Positions 41,869 to 51,366 of a stretch of 64,000 bases of DNA are shown here, piece after piece (position 1 is the stretch's first letter; every line of letters starts with the position of its first letter). A model generated the notes under the pieces. That model was given only the letters and a program-made list of their open reading frames with translations, was not told the origin of the DNA and ran no database searches. Source of the DNA: Hyphomonadaceae bacterium. Lineage in GTDB: Bacteria; Pseudomonadota; Alphaproteobacteria; Caulobacterales; Aquidulcibacteraceae. Location of the stretch: assembly GCA_016791385.1 (NCBI GenBank), contig JAEUMR010000022.1, positions 31,980 through 95,979 of the forward strand. Direction: 5' to 3'. The position numbers and the translations under genes are program-made.

Positions 41869-43515
41869 ATGCGCATTAACCGCCGCGACGCATTGCTGGG
41901 CGCTCTGGCGCTCTCGGGCTGTGCACACGCGCAGCCACAACAGGACCTGCTGATCCATGGCGGCGCGATCTACACGGGACGCACCGATGCGCCGCGTGTT
42001 GACGCGGTGCGCATCCGCAATGGCCGCTTCGTCGCCGCCGGCGCGCTAGGCGAAGCGCGCGCTGGCGGGCCTGCGCGCGAGATCAATCTTCGCGGCGCGG
42101 CTGCGTTCCCGGGCTTCACCGATGCGCACGTGCATCTGACCGGCGTCGGCATGGCGGCGATGGTGCTCGACTTGGTCGGTGTTGAATCGATCGCGGCGCT
42201 GCAGCAGCGGCTGGCGGAGTACGCACGCGCGCATCCGGAAGGGGCCATCTATGGCCGCGGTTGGATCGAAACGCATTGGCCAGAGCGCCGCTTCCCCAAT
42301 CGTGCCGATCTCGACGCGGCCGTCAGCGGGCGGCCGGTATTCCTTGAGCGTATCGATGGACATGCAGCCGTCGTGAACGCTGCGGGACTGGCGCTCGGAG
42401 GCATCGATGCCAGCACGCCGAATCCTGAGGGCGGCCGTATTGAGCGCGATGCGTCCGGCGCTGCGACTGGCATGCTGATCGACAACGCGATGGGCATCGT
42501 GCAATCGCGTTTGCCGGCGCCGACGCCGGCGATGCTCCGCCAGGCGCTGGCGCAGGGCGCGCGCATCTATGCCGAACGCGGTTGGGCAGGCGTGCACAAT
42601 ATGAGCACGAGCCTTGCCGAAGCACTGCTGTTCGAAGAGTTGGCGCGGGCCGGGGAATTGCCGCTGCACGCCGATCTCTATTTGACGCCGGAGGATTCCG
42701 GCGCCGTCTTGCAGCGCGGTCCCTACGGGCAGGGCGCGGTGCGCGTGCGCGGCGTGAAATTCTACATGGATGGCGCGCTCGGTTCGCGTGGCGCGGCGCT
42801 GCTCGCGCCCTACAGCGATGCTGATAGCGAAGGGCTCTTGCTGACGCCGCCTGAGCAGCTTCGCGCCATGTACGCAGAGGCGCGCCGGCGCGGGGTGCAA
42901 GTGACTACCCACGCGATCGGCGACCGCGGCAACCGGCTGGTGCTGGACGCCTATCGCGATGTGTTCGCCGGCGATCCGGCGGCTCTGCGCGCCGCGCGCT
43001 GGCGAATCGAGCACGCGCAAGTGCTTGCGCCAGACGATTTGCCGCGCTTCGCAGCGATGGGCGTGATCGCCTCGATGCAGCCTTCGCATGCGATCAGCGA
43101 CCTGCATTTCGCGCCGGCGCGATTGGGCGACGCGCGCCTTGGCGGCGCTTATGCGTGGAAAGCGCTGCTTGATTCGGGCGCGAGCGTGTGTGGCGGCAGC
43201 GATGCGCCGGTCGAACGCGGCGATCCGCTGATCGAGTTTTACGCAGCGGCGTACCGGCACGACCTTTCCGGCTTTGCGGGGCCGAACTGGCATCTGGAAG
43301 AAGCGGTGTCGCGCAGCCAGGCGCTGGCGATGTTCACCAGCGCCGCCGCGTATGCCGCATTTTCGGAAAGTGAGCGCGGCGTGATCGCGGTGGGTCAGCG
43401 CGCCGACCTTTCCGCGTTCTCGGCTGACCTGATGACCTGTGCGCCGCCGGACATCCCGCGCGCCCGGGCGGTGCTCACCATTTCCGATGGCCGCGTCACG
43501 CACGAAGCGCTCTGA
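41869..43515 (+). CDS. Exported amidohydrolase family protein (YtcJ-like)
   Basis: A 548-residue metal-dependent hydrolase. The start ATG 41869 follows ggaggga and gives a Tat-like leader (MRINRRDALLGALALSGC) with a lipobox Cys, implying an exported lipoprotein. Domain features are the first metal motif TDAHVHLTG (~80-90), the large insertion domain, FYMDGALGSRGAALLAPYSD, HAIGDRGN, and a C-terminal GQRADLSAFSADL. YtcJ-like enzymes hydrolyse formamides and related C-N bonds. It is convergent with ctrA. Substrate unknown. Confidence 0.88.
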   Translation: MRINRRDALLGALALSGCAHAQPQQDLLIHGGAIYTGRTDAPRVDAVRIRNGRFVAAGALGEARAGGPAREINLRGAAAFPGFTDAHVHLTGVGMAAMVLDLVGVESIAALQQRLAEYARAHPEGAIYGRGWIETHWPERRFPNRADLDAAVSGRPVFLERIDGHAAVVNAAGLALGGIDASTPNPEGGRIERDASGAATGMLIDNAMGIVQSRLPAPTPAMLRQALAQGARIYAERGWAGVHNMSTSLAEALLFEELARAGELPLHADLYLTPEDSGAVLQRGPYGQGAVRVRGVKFYMDGALGSRGAALLAPYSDADSEGLLLTPPEQLRAMYAEARRRGVQVTTHAIGDRGNRLVLDAYRDVFAGDPAALRAARWRIEHAQVLAPDDLPRFAAMGVIASMQPSHAISDLHFAPARLGDARLGGAYAWKALLDSGASVCGGSDAPVERGDPLIEFYAAAYRHDLSGFAGPNWHLEEAVSRSQALAMFTSAAAYAAFSESERGVIAVGQRADLSAFSADLMTCAPPDIPRARAVLTISDGRVTHEAL

Positions 43516-43524
43516 GCAAAAGCA

Positions 43525-43553
43525 ATCACCCCGGTGCAGGGCGCCGGGGTGAT
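43525..43553. terminator. Bidirectional terminator between amidohydrolase and ctrA
   Basis: A perfect 10-bp stem ATCACCCCGG / CCGGGGTGAT with a 9-nt loop lies between convergent genes. On the minus strand it runs into TGCTTTTGC, so it should mainly end ctrA transcripts. Confidence 0.8.
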
Positions 43554-43578
43554 CAATTCCGTCGGGAAGAGGGGTGGC

Positions 43579-44298
43579 TTAAGCCGCGACGCCGCTGGTC
43601 GGGGTCGCAGTCGCGCCGAGTTCCTGCGGATCGCGCAGCACATAGCCGCGGCCCCACACCGTCTCGATGTAGTGCTCGCCGCCGGTCGCGGCCGCCAGCT
43701 TCTTGCGCAGCTTGCAGATGAAGACGTCGATGATCTTCAGTTCCGGCTCGTCCATGCCGCCATAGAGATGGTTGAGGAACATCTCTTTCGTCAGCGTCGT
43801 GCCTTTGCGCAGCGAAAGCAGCTCCAGCATCTGATATTCTTTGCCGGTCAGGTGAACGCGCTGGCCGGAAACCTCGACCGTCTTGGCGTCCAGATTGACG
43901 ACGACATCGCCTGTTTTGATAACGGAATGAGCATGCCCCTTCGAGCGGCGGACGATGGCGTTGATCCGCGCGATCAGTTCGTCCTTGTTAAAGGGCTTGG
44001 TCATGTAATCGTCGGCGCCGTAGCCGAGGCCGCGGACCTTGGTGTCGATATCGGCGGTGCCGGAGAGGATCAGGATCGGCGTGTTCACGCGCGCAACGCG
44101 CAGCTGCTTCAGCACGTCGAAGCCGTTCATGTCTGGCAGCGTCAGGTCGAGTACGATGATGTCGTAATCGTAGAGCTTGCCGAGATCGATGCCTTCCTCG
44201 CCGAGGTCGGTCGAATAGATGTTGAACCCTTCGGACTTGAGCATCAATTCGATGCCCTGCGCCGTCGCGCTATCGTCCTCGATTAAAAGAACTCGCAT
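43579..44298 (-). CDS. ctrA: Cell-cycle master response regulator CtrA
   Basis: A 239-residue OmpR-type regulator. The receiver has acidic residues in IEDDSAT, phospho-acceptor Asp51 in [11 protein letters not shown] and Lys in [13 protein letters not shown]. The winged helix contains [18 protein letters not shown] and [15 protein letters not shown]. CtrA binds TTAA-N7-TTAA sites, blocks replication initiation and turns on early flagellar genes. The last residues GVAA end in Ala-Ala, the known ClpXP degradation signal of CtrA. The start is ATG 44298 after gagaggg; an in-frame ATG 8 codons earlier is not needed. Candidate CtrA sites lie upstream, between ctrA and fliI. Confidence 0.97.
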   Translation of the reverse strand: MRVLLIEDDSATAQGIELMLKSEGFNIYSTDLGEEGIDLGKLYDYDIIVLDLTLPDMNGFDVLKQLRVARVNTPILILSGTADIDTKVRGLGYGADDYMTKPFNKDELIARINAIVRRSKGHAHSVIKTGDVVVNLDAKTVEVSGQRVHLTGKEYQMLELLSLRKGTTLTKEMFLNHLYGGMDEPELKIIDVFICKLRKKLAAATGGEHYIETVWGRGYVLRDPQELGATATPTSGVAA

Positions 44299-44448
44299 TG
44301 AGAACCCTCTCCACGACGGCAAGCGCCGCTGCCCCTGGCCCGGTTAATTCACAGATTCGCATCCTTACTCTTTAAGAAAGGTAAATGTGCGAAAAGTGAA
44401 CCTCGTCGAACTTGCAAAGAAGGTTCTGAATCTATTCGACTCAATGCG

Positions 44449-44463
44449 TCAAGCACTCGTTAA
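44449..44463. promoter_or_regulatory. Candidate CtrA box between ctrA and fliI
   Basis: TCAA-gcactcg-TTAA differs from TTAA-N7-TTAA at one base. It lies 151 bp before ctrA and ~105 bp before fliI and could support CtrA autoregulation. Confidence 0.45.
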
Positions 44464-44524
44464 GCATACTAGTGCTGGTAGCTGGTGAGATTCCGGAAGC
44501 GGAATCAAGTTCATGGTCACGCCT

Positions 44525-44539
44525 GTAAATCCGCATTAA
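44525..44539. promoter_or_regulatory. CtrA box of the fliI promoter
   Basis: GTAA-atccgca-TTAA followed by C matches the CtrA consensus except for the first base. Its centre lies ~36 bp before ATG 44568, where a CtrA-dependent -35 element would be, so transcription may start close to the fliI start codon. Confidence 0.6.
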
Positions 44540-44567
44540 CCCGCAGCGCCGCATGCGTGGTGCGCGC

Positions 44568-45887
44568 ATGACATCTTTGCTCACACGATTGGCCGCCGAA
44601 ATCGACGCGATCGATCCGCGCCGCTTTGAGGGTCGCGTGACCGGTCTCTCGGGCTCGCTGGTTGAGGTGACTGGCCCGTTCGAAGCGTTGGCGTTGGGCG
44701 CGCGCGGCACGATCCAGGGCCACCGCGTCGCCCGCGGCGAGATTGTCGGCTTTCGCGGCGACCGCGCCTTGCTGGCGCCGTATGACTCGATCGAAGCCAT
44801 TCGTCCTGGCGCGCGCGTGACGCTGGAGGGCGATGCGCCGCTGGTGCGCCCTTCGCAGGCTTGGCTCGGACGCGTCATCGATTGCTTCGGCGCCCCGGTG
44901 GATGGGCAAGGGCCGCTCGTTTCTGGTTTGAAGCCGCGCCTCGTTCGCGCGCCGCCGCCTTCGGCGCATGACCGGGCGCGCGTTGGCGGACGGCTCGATG
45001 TGGGCGTGCGCGCCATCAACATCTTCTCCGCGCTCTGCCGTGGCCAGCGCATGGGCGTGTTCGCGGGCTCCGGCGTCGGCAAGTCCGTGTTGATGTCGAT
45101 GCTCGCGCGCGGCGCGGCGGCGGATGTGATCGTCATCGGCCTTGCCGGCGAACGCGGCCGTGAGGTGAAGGAATTCATCGAAGACACGCTGGGCGAAGAG
45201 GGGCGCCGGCGTTCCGTTGTCGTTGTCGCCACCTCCGACGAGAGCGCTGCGCGCCGCCGGCTGGCGCCGCATATGGCGTGTGCTGTCGCCGAGCATTTCC
45301 GCGACGAAGGTCTCGATGTGCTGTTGTTGATCGACAGCGTCACGCGCTTTGCCATGGCGCAGCGCGAGATTGGGCTTTCCGTTGGCGAGCCGCCAACGAC
45401 GAAGGGTTATACGCCGTCCGTGTTCGCGGAATTGCCGAAGCTGCTTGAGCGCGCCGGCCCCGGCCACGAAGGCCAGGCCGGCTCAATCACGGCCCTGTTC
45501 ACGGTGTTGGTCGATGGCGATGACCACAACGAACCGATCGCCGACGCCGTGCGCGGCATCCTCGACGGCCATATCGTGATGGAACGCGCGATCGCAGAGC
45601 GCGGCCGCTATCCCGCGATCAATGTGCTGAAGTCGATCTCGCGCCTGATGCCGATGTGCCATACGGGCGAGGAGAACGTGCTGGTGGGCCGCGCGCGCGA
45701 GGCGCTCAGCCTCTACACAGAAATGGAAGAGCTGATCCGCATTGGCGCCTACAAGCCCGGCGCCGACGCCTCGGTTGACGAAGCGGTGCGCGTCCGCCCG
45801 GCGCTCGAGCGCGTGCTAATGCAATCGCGCGACGAGCAATGTTCGATCGACGAGAGTTTTGCCCTTCTCGCTGAGGCGTTGGCATGA
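44568..45887 (+). CDS. fliI: Flagellar export ATPase FliI
   Basis: A 439-residue F1-beta-like ATPase that drives flagellar type III export. Walker A is in [11 protein letters not shown] (~166-173), Walker B is [21 protein letters not shown] and the family signature [25 protein letters not shown] is complete. The start is ATG 44568 ([13 protein letters not shown]), placed after the CtrA site; ATG 44553 is an alternative five codons earlier. It overlaps fliJ by four bases. Adjacent divergent ctrA is unusual but fits a class II flagellar promoter. Confidence 0.95.
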   Translation: MTSLLTRLAAEIDAIDPRRFEGRVTGLSGSLVEVTGPFEALALGARGTIQGHRVARGEIVGFRGDRALLAPYDSIEAIRPGARVTLEGDAPLVRPSQAWLGRVIDCFGAPVDGQGPLVSGLKPRLVRAPPPSAHDRARVGGRLDVGVRAINIFSALCRGQRMGVFAGSGVGKSVLMSMLARGAAADVIVIGLAGERGREVKEFIEDTLGEEGRRRSVVVVATSDESAARRRLAPHMACAVAEHFRDEGLDVLLLIDSVTRFAMAQREIGLSVGEPPTTKGYTPSVFAELPKLLERAGPGHEGQAGSITALFTVLVDGDDHNEPIADAVRGILDGHIVMERAIAERGRYPAINVLKSISRLMPMCHTGEENVLVGRAREALSLYTEMEELIRIGAYKPGADASVDEAVRVRPALERVLMQSRDEQCSIDESFALLAEALA

Positions 45888-46303
45888 AGTCTTTCCGCAC
45901 TCTGATGAAGATCGCCAATCGCGAGCTCGAAACGCTGCGCCGCGCGCTGGCGGACCAGATCGCGCGGGACGCAGCGGTTGCGCAGCGCATTGCTGGTCAC
46001 GATCAGACCATCCGCGCCGAGCAGGCGATTGCGCAGCGCGACTATGAATCGGCGCGGGCTTATGGCGGTTACGCAGCCGCCGCACTGGCCGTGCGCAAGG
46101 CGCTCGAAGCCGAGCGCGTTCTGATCAATCAAGAGGCCGAGCGCCTGCGTGCGCTGATCACCGAGGCGCACGTTGAAGTGCGCAAATTTGAGCGTCTGAT
46201 CGAACTGGAAGAGGCGCGCGAGAAGGCCAAGCGCGAGAAGCGTGAGAACGCCGAACTCGATGAATTCGCGACCATGCGCGCAGCGCGCGCTATCCCGCGT
46301 TAA
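45884..46303 (+). CDS. fliJ: Flagellar export chaperone FliJ
   Basis: A 139-residue almost entirely helical protein rich in Ala, Glu and Arg with heptad patterning, the antiparallel coiled coil of FliJ, the gamma-subunit-like stalk of the export ATPase. Identification rests on the ATGA overlap with fliI, its length and its composition, as FliJ sequences diverge quickly. Convergent with flhG (14-bp overlap). Confidence 0.88.
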   Translation: MKSFRTLMKIANRELETLRRALADQIARDAAVAQRIAGHDQTIRAEQAIAQRDYESARAYGGYAAAALAVRKALEAERVLINQEAERLRALITEAHVEVRKFERLIELEEAREKAKREKRENAELDEFATMRAARAIPR

Positions 46304-47093
46304 GCGTCTCGACGATCCGGATGATGTCTTCGTAGGCTTGGCTCTGCGGATGCCGCACGGGCAACGGCGTCTGCGCGCGGATCGAGTCCGGCACGCGCGG
46401 ATCGCGGCTGATGGCGCCGGCGAAGCGCGGCTTGAAGCCGAGATACTCGTTACAGGCCATCGCGAATTGGTCGAATACCTTGCGTCCTTTGACGCGGTTC
46501 TCGGCCATGTTGACGATCACCCACGGCACGACGGACGAGCCCTGCAGCCGCAGCAGCTTCACCATTGCATAGGCATCGGTGAGTGCGGTTGGTTCTTCGG
46601 TCGTCACCAGGATCAGCCGCTCGGCGGCGCGGGCGAAGCGCAGCACGGTCGGGTCGATGCCGGCGGCCAGATCGAGGATCACGCGATCATAGTGCGGTGT
46701 CAGCTTGTTGAGCCCGTTGGCGATGCGCGCCACTTCCTCAAGCTTGACAGCGCCGAGCGCGCCGGAGCCTGAATGGCCGGCGATGAGGTCGAAGCCGCCA
46801 TTGCGGCCCGGTCCGCCCATGATGGGCGTCACGGCGGATTCAAGTTCCAGAAAGCCGCGCACGACCGAGTGCACGTCCGCCTGCGGCCGCACCCCGAGCT
46901 GCACATCGACATTGGCGAGCCCGAGATCGCAATCGACCAATAGCGCGCGCTGGCCGGCGCGGCCGAACGCGGTCGAGAGCATGGTCGAAATCCAGGTCTT
47001 GCCGACGCCGCCCTTGCCGGACGCAACCGCATAGATCGGCGCCGCGCGGGTGCGCGGGACGGGCGGCTCGGGCAGGGCGTGTGCGCCTGACAT
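46290..47093 (-). CDS. flhG: MinD/ParA-type ATPase FlhG (YlxH/MotR-like)
   Basis: A 267-residue ATPase of the MinD family. The deviant Walker A ASGKGGVGKTW is at ~24-34, switch I is VDCDLGLANVDVQLG and switch II is DRVILDLAAGIDP. FlhG-type proteins control flagellar number and placement. No flhF is visible next to it. It lies between fliJ and flhA, and a CtrA-like site lies 58 bp upstream. Chromosome-partitioning ParA is excluded because no parB or parS neighbour exists and the wording is that of FlhG. Confidence 0.85.
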   Translation of the reverse strand: MSGAHALPEPPVPRTRAAPIYAVASGKGGVGKTWISTMLSTAFGRAGQRALLVDCDLGLANVDVQLGVRPQADVHSVVRGFLELESAVTPIMGGPGRNGGFDLIAGHSGSGALGAVKLEEVARIANGLNKLTPHYDRVILDLAAGIDPTVLRFARAAERLILVTTEEPTALTDAYAMVKLLRLQGSSVVPWVIVNMAENRVKGRKVFDQFAMACNEYLGFKPRFAGAISRDPRVPDSIRAQTPLPVRHPQSQAYEDIIRIVETLNAG

Positions 47094-47150
47094 AGCCGAG
47101 ATATGCGCGCCGAGTCGTTGCGGCGGGGTTAGCGGCGCGAGCGCTTTGCG

Positions 47151-47165
47151 TAAACCAGCGCTTAA
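47151..47165. promoter_or_regulatory. Candidate CtrA box upstream of flhG and a small ORF
   Basis: TAAA-ccagcgc-TTAA is one base off the consensus and continues TTAATTA. It lies 58 bp before flhG on one side and 227 bp before the small plus-strand ORF on the other. No other element was recognised in the 298 bp from 47094 to 47391. Confidence 0.45.
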
Positions 47166-47391
47166 TTACCGCGAATTCGGGTATCCAAACGCTAACGAGT
47201 GTGACGCTCAGGTGCAGGGCGTCTCAGCGGCTCCGTCGCCGGAAGTTTATGTAAGTCCGCTGGTTCATTTCGCAGGCAAATGGTTCGTCCCGTTGTCAAT
47301 TCGAGCGGGTGGCGGCGGCGCGTTGGAAGAACGAGCCGCAAGCGCCGTTCCAGAGATCGTGTGCATGGGGATTGCTCGAAAGGAGCGAACC

Positions 47392-47532
47392 ATGTGTGTG
47401 CTCGAAGTGTCGGAACTCGTGTTGTTCATTGGGTCTGGGGTGTGGATTGTTCCGTTGCCGAGCCTCGGCTCGAAGCCTCATCGCAAGGTACGGCGCCTCA
47501 TCAGAAGACTAATGCGGAAGCGCAGGTCATGA
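47392..47532 (+). CDS. Small hydrophobic-basic protein, 46 residues
   Basis: The ORF encodes MCVLEVSELVLFIGSGVWIV at its start, then PLPSLGSKPHRK and an arginine-rich tail (RRLIRRLMRKRRS). It could be a short membrane-associated segment with a cationic C-terminus. The ATG follows a strong aaaggagcgaacc ribosome-binding site. It is not a shadow of a longer gene: it occupies the gap between the divergently placed flhG and the end of flhA. Family not recognised, and codon support in 46 codons is limited. Confidence 0.5.
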   Translation: MCVLEVSELVLFIGSGVWIVPLPSLGSKPHRKVRRLIRRLMRKRRS

Positions 47533-47566
47533 GCCGGTGACGCTTGCGCCACAAGCGCGCTCTTGC

Positions 47567-49657
47567 TTAGACCTGCCCCAACGCCTTGAGGCGCACCTTT
47601 GCGTGCACTTCCGACTGGCTCATCACCACGCTTGAGGGCCGGAACCGCTCGATCAGCGAGCGCACGAAGGGGCGGACGGAGGGCGAGGTGAGCAGCACGG
47701 GCGTTTCGCCGGCCTTGGCCGCGCGCTCGAACGCGGCGCGCACGTCGGCCACGAACTCGTGCAGCTTCGAGGGCGCGAGGGCCAGCTGGCGATGCTGACC
47801 TTCGCCGACCAAGGCCTCGGCAAACGCTTGTTCCCAAACCGGCGAGAGCGTGAGGATCGGCAATGCGCCATCGGGATTGCGGTGCTGGTAGCAGATCTGC
47901 CGCGCCAGGCGGGCGCGGACGTGCTCGGTGATGAGCACAAGGTCGTGCATGGCCGGCGCCGCTTCCGCGATCGCTTCGACGATGGCGCCGAGGTCGCGGA
48001 TCGAGACGCGCTCCTTCAGGAGGTTCTGCAGGATGCGCTGCACGCCCGACCAGGAGATGTGCGCCGGCGCGACATCATCGAGCAGCGTCTGCGTATCTTT
48101 CGGCAGGTCTTTGATCAGCTTCTTCACCTCGGAGAAGGTGAGCAGCTCGCTCATATGCTCCTTGATCACCTCGGTGAGGTGGGTCGCGAGCACGGTGGCG
48201 GGATCGACAACTGTATAGCCGCGGAAGCTTGCCTCCTCGCGGGCGCGCTCGTCGATCCATTTGGCGTCGAGGCCGAATGCGGGCTCCTTCACCGCCTCGC
48301 CGGGCAGGGCGACGCCGGCGCCGGTGGGGTCCATCGCCATGAGCGCGCCGAGTTTTAGCTTGCCTTCGCCAGCCTCCATCTCGCGCACGCGGATCTGGTA
48401 GGCGTCGGCAGGGATCTGCACATTGTCGAGGATGCGCACGCTCGGCATCACGAAGCCGAAATCCTGCGCCAGCGATTTGCGCAGCGCTTTGATCTGGTCG
48501 GTGAGGCGCCGGCCTTGCACGTCATTGATCAGCGGCAGCAACGAGAAACCGAGTTCGATGCGCACATCGTCCATCGCCAGCGACGCGGCGGGCGTTTCCT
48601 CGACAGGCGCAGCTTCGGGCGGCGCGGTCGCCGCCGTCTCAGCGGCAATGCGGCCGGACTCGCGCAGGCGCCAAGCAAGCAAGCCCGCCGCGCCCGCCAG
48701 CGTCCAGAACGGAATGATCGGCATGCCGGGCAGAATGCCGACGCCGAAGGCGCAGGCGGCGACGACACCGAGCGCGACGGGGTAGGAGGCGAGCTGCTTG
48801 GCCAGCGCCTTGTCCGCCGCGCCGTCGATGCCGGCCTTGGTCACCAGCAAGCCCGCTGCGACCGAGATGATCAGCGCCGGAATCTGCGTGACGAGACCAT
48901 CGCCAACGGTCAGTAGCGTGTAGGTGCGGCCGGCTTCGCTGAAGTCGAGGCCGTGCGAAACGACGCCGATGACGATGCCGCCGATGATGTTGATGAAGAC
49001 GATCAGCAGGCCGGCGATAGCGTCGCCGCGCACGAATTTGCTGGCGCCGTCCATGGCCCCGAAGAAGGCGCTTTCGTCTTCAAGCGCACGGCGTCGCTCG
49101 CGCGCTTGCTGTTCGTTGATAAGGCCCGCCGAGAGATCGGCGTCGATCGCCATCTGCTTGCCCGGCATTGCGTCCAAGGTGAAGCGCGCCGCAACCTCGG
49201 CGATCCGGGTCGAGCCGCGGGTGATGACGACGAAGTTCACGATCACTAGGATCGCGAACACGATGACGCCGATGACGAAATCGCCGCCCATCACGAATTG
49301 GGCGAACGCGGCGATCACTTGCCCGGCCGCGTGCTCGCCGGATTGGCCATTGCCGAGAATGAGGCGCGTCGAAGCGATGTTGAGCGCCAGCCGCAGCAGC
49401 GTCGTCAGCAGCAGCACGGAAGGAAAGGCGGTGAACTCGAGCGGCCGCTTGATCATCAGCGCCGTCATCAGCACCAGGATCGAGGAGACGATCGAGATCG
49501 CCAGCAGGAAGTCGAGCAGCACCGCCGGCAGCGGCACCAGCATGATCGCCAGGATGCCGAGCACGCCGACCGCCAGCGCGATTTCGCCGCGCATGACGAA
49601 CCCGCGCAGGATGTCGAAGGTGAGGGCTGAGCCCTGTGGTTGTGCGGCGTCGGTCAT
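47567..49657 (-). CDS. flhA: Flagellar export gate protein FlhA
   Basis: A 696-residue protein with eight membrane helices in the first ~320 residues and a cytoplasmic ring-forming domain. The FHIPEP signature is in RFTLDAMPGKQMAIDADLSAGL, followed by EQQARERRRALEDESAFFGAMDGASKFVRGDA. The C-terminal half includes EVKKLIKDLPKDTQTLLDDV. FlhA forms the nonameric export gate and receives chaperone-substrate complexes. It is the last gene downstream of flbD, 10 bp apart. Confidence 0.97.
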   Translation of the reverse strand: MTDAAQPQGSALTFDILRGFVMRGEIALAVGVLGILAIMLVPLPAVLLDFLLAISIVSSILVLMTALMIKRPLEFTAFPSVLLLTTLLRLALNIASTRLILGNGQSGEHAAGQVIAAFAQFVMGGDFVIGVIVFAILVIVNFVVITRGSTRIAEVAARFTLDAMPGKQMAIDADLSAGLINEQQARERRRALEDESAFFGAMDGASKFVRGDAIAGLLIVFINIIGGIVIGVVSHGLDFSEAGRTYTLLTVGDGLVTQIPALIISVAAGLLVTKAGIDGAADKALAKQLASYPVALGVVAACAFGVGILPGMPIIPFWTLAGAAGLLAWRLRESGRIAAETAATAPPEAAPVEETPAASLAMDDVRIELGFSLLPLINDVQGRRLTDQIKALRKSLAQDFGFVMPSVRILDNVQIPADAYQIRVREMEAGEGKLKLGALMAMDPTGAGVALPGEAVKEPAFGLDAKWIDERAREEASFRGYTVVDPATVLATHLTEVIKEHMSELLTFSEVKKLIKDLPKDTQTLLDDVAPAHISWSGVQRILQNLLKERVSIRDLGAIVEAIAEAAPAMHDLVLITEHVRARLARQICYQHRNPDGALPILTLSPVWEQAFAEALVGEGQHRQLALAPSKLHEFVADVRAAFERAAKAGETPVLLTSPSVRPFVRSLIERFRPSSVVMSQSEVHAKVRLKALGQV

Positions 49658-49667
49658 GGCTTAGCGG

Positions 49668-51020
49668 CTACGCGGCCTGTCCGGTGGGCGGGGGCGGCAC
49701 GCGCAGGCCTTCGTCCGAATATTGCTTCAGCTTGTTGCGCAGCGTCCGGATCGAGATGCCGAGAATATGCGCGGCGTGCGTGCGGTTGCCGAGGCAATGG
49801 GTCAGGGTTTCGAGAATGAGGTTCTGCTCGACCTCGGCCACGGTGCGGCCGACGAGGTTTCGCGCTGCATTTTGCGCCGCTTCTATCGCCTCGCCGGTGA
49901 AATCGCGTTGCCCGACCGGTGCGCCGTCCGGCGCGCGGATCGCATCCGCGCCCACGTCTTCGCCGTTGGCGAGCAGAACCGCGCGGTGCATGGCGTTTTC
50001 GAGTTCACGCACGTTGCCTGGCCAGCCGTGGGCGAACACTTGCGCCAAGCCTTCCTGCGAAAGCTTGCGGGCGGGGCGGCCGTTCGCGCGGGCGTACTTG
50101 TCGATGAAGAACTGCGATAGCGCGGCGAGGTCGTCCTTGCGTTCGCGTAGCGGTGGGATGCGCAGATTGACGACGTTTAGACGGTAGAGCAGGTCCTCGC
50201 GGAACTCGCCGGCGCGGACCAGCGTGGAGAGATCGCGGTTCGAGGTCGCCAGAACGCGGATGTTCACGGGCACTGGCTTTGATCCGCCAACACGATCGAT
50301 CACACGCTCTTGCAGCGCTCGCAACAGCTTCGACTGCAGCCGCAAATCCATTTCCGAAATTTCGTCGAGCAACAGCGTGCCGCCGTCAGCTTCCTCGAAC
50401 TTGCCGATGCGGCGGGCGATCGCCCCGGTGAACGCGCCTTTCTCGTGCCCGAACAGCTCGCTTTCCAGTAGGCTCTCGGGGATCGCCGCGCAATTGACGG
50501 CGATGAACGGCTTGTCCTTGCGCTTCGACTTCTTGTGCACGTAGCGCGCCAGCACTTCCTTGCCGACGCCGCTTTCACCGGTGATCATGATGGAAGCGTC
50601 CGAGCCGGCGATCTGATCGGCGAGCGTGATCACTTGCTTCATCGCGGCGTCGGCGGCGATCATCGGACGCTCGTCGTCACAGACAGCGGCGAGAACGGCG
50701 GCGATCAGCTCTGGTTCAGGCGGTAGCGAGATGTACTCGCGCGCGCCGGCGCGGATCGATCTTGCGGCCATGCTGGGGTCGACGCCGACGCCGGCGGCCA
50801 CCACCGGCACAACGATGTGCTCGGCTTCGTTGGCCGCAATCAGCGCTGCGATATCGAGCCGGCAATCGACCATCAGAAGGTCGGCGCCGCGGCCGGCGCG
50901 CAGGGCGGTGGTCGCTTGTTCGATGGTGTCGACATGCGCGACCTTCGCGCCGTGCTCCATCGCGATCTTGGTCGCGGCCGAAATCTGTCCACCGAGCGGG
51001 CCAACGATAAGCAGGCGCAT
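49668..51020 (-). CDS. flbD: Sigma-54 activator FlbD
   Basis: A 450-residue NtrC-type activator. The receiver at 1-115 is degenerate: the usual N-terminal acidic pair is replaced by IVGPLGG and the Lys loop is ISLPPEP, while VDCRLD keeps an Asp. The AAA+ domain has Walker A GESGVGKEVLAR, the sigma-54-contact GAFTGA and R-finger LRVLATSNRDL. The C-terminal Fis-like HTH is HCLGNRTHAAHILGISIRTLRNKL. In Caulobacter FlbD turns on late hook/filament genes and represses fliF. It is the fifth gene from fliF. Confidence 0.93.
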   Translation of the reverse strand: MRLLIVGPLGGQISAATKIAMEHGAKVAHVDTIEQATTALRAGRGADLLMVDCRLDIAALIAANEAEHIVVPVVAAGVGVDPSMAARSIRAGAREYISLPPEPELIAAVLAAVCDDERPMIAADAAMKQVITLADQIAGSDASIMITGESGVGKEVLARYVHKKSKRKDKPFIAVNCAAIPESLLESELFGHEKGAFTGAIARRIGKFEEADGGTLLLDEISEMDLRLQSKLLRALQERVIDRVGGSKPVPVNIRVLATSNRDLSTLVRAGEFREDLLYRLNVVNLRIPPLRERKDDLAALSQFFIDKYARANGRPARKLSQEGLAQVFAHGWPGNVRELENAMHRAVLLANGEDVGADAIRAPDGAPVGQRDFTGEAIEAAQNAARNLVGRTVAEVEQNLILETLTHCLGNRTHAAHILGISIRTLRNKLKQYSDEGLRVPPPPTGQAA

Positions 51021-51039
51021 TCTGTTCTCCTTCGCCGGC

Positions 51040-51366
51040 TTAGACGGCGTCGCCGTCCTTGATGATTTCTGTCATGGTCACGCCCAGGCGCTCGTCGACG
51101 ACGACGACTTCACCCCGCGCCACCAGCCGGTTGTTCACGTAGATATCGATCGCTTCGCCAACCTTGCGGTCGAGTTCGATCACCGAGCCGCGTGAGAGCC
51201 GCAGCAGCGAGGCGACCTCGAGATTCGCGTGACCGAGCACGGCCTGGATGTTGACTGGCACGTCGTACACAGCCGCCAGGTCGGCGGCGCTGCGTTCACT
51301 GACCTCAAGCGACCCCGAATCGAGCGGGGTCGGCGTGAACTCGTCGAGCTTCATGTCGGAACTCAT
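51040..51366 (-). CDS. fliN: Flagellar motor switch protein FliN
   Basis: A 108-residue SpoA-domain protein: VYDVPVNIQAVLGHANLEVASLLRLSRGSVIELDRKVGEAIDIYVNNRLVA is the C-ring fold. With FliG and FliM it forms the switch complex; fliM is not in this window. Its start overlaps the fliH stop by one base, and it lies 20 bp before flbD. Confidence 0.95.
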   Translation of the reverse strand: MSSDMKLDEFTPTPLDSGSLEVSERSAADLAAVYDVPVNIQAVLGHANLEVASLLRLSRGSVIELDRKVGEAIDIYVNNRLVARGEVVVVDERLGVTMTEIIKDGDAV

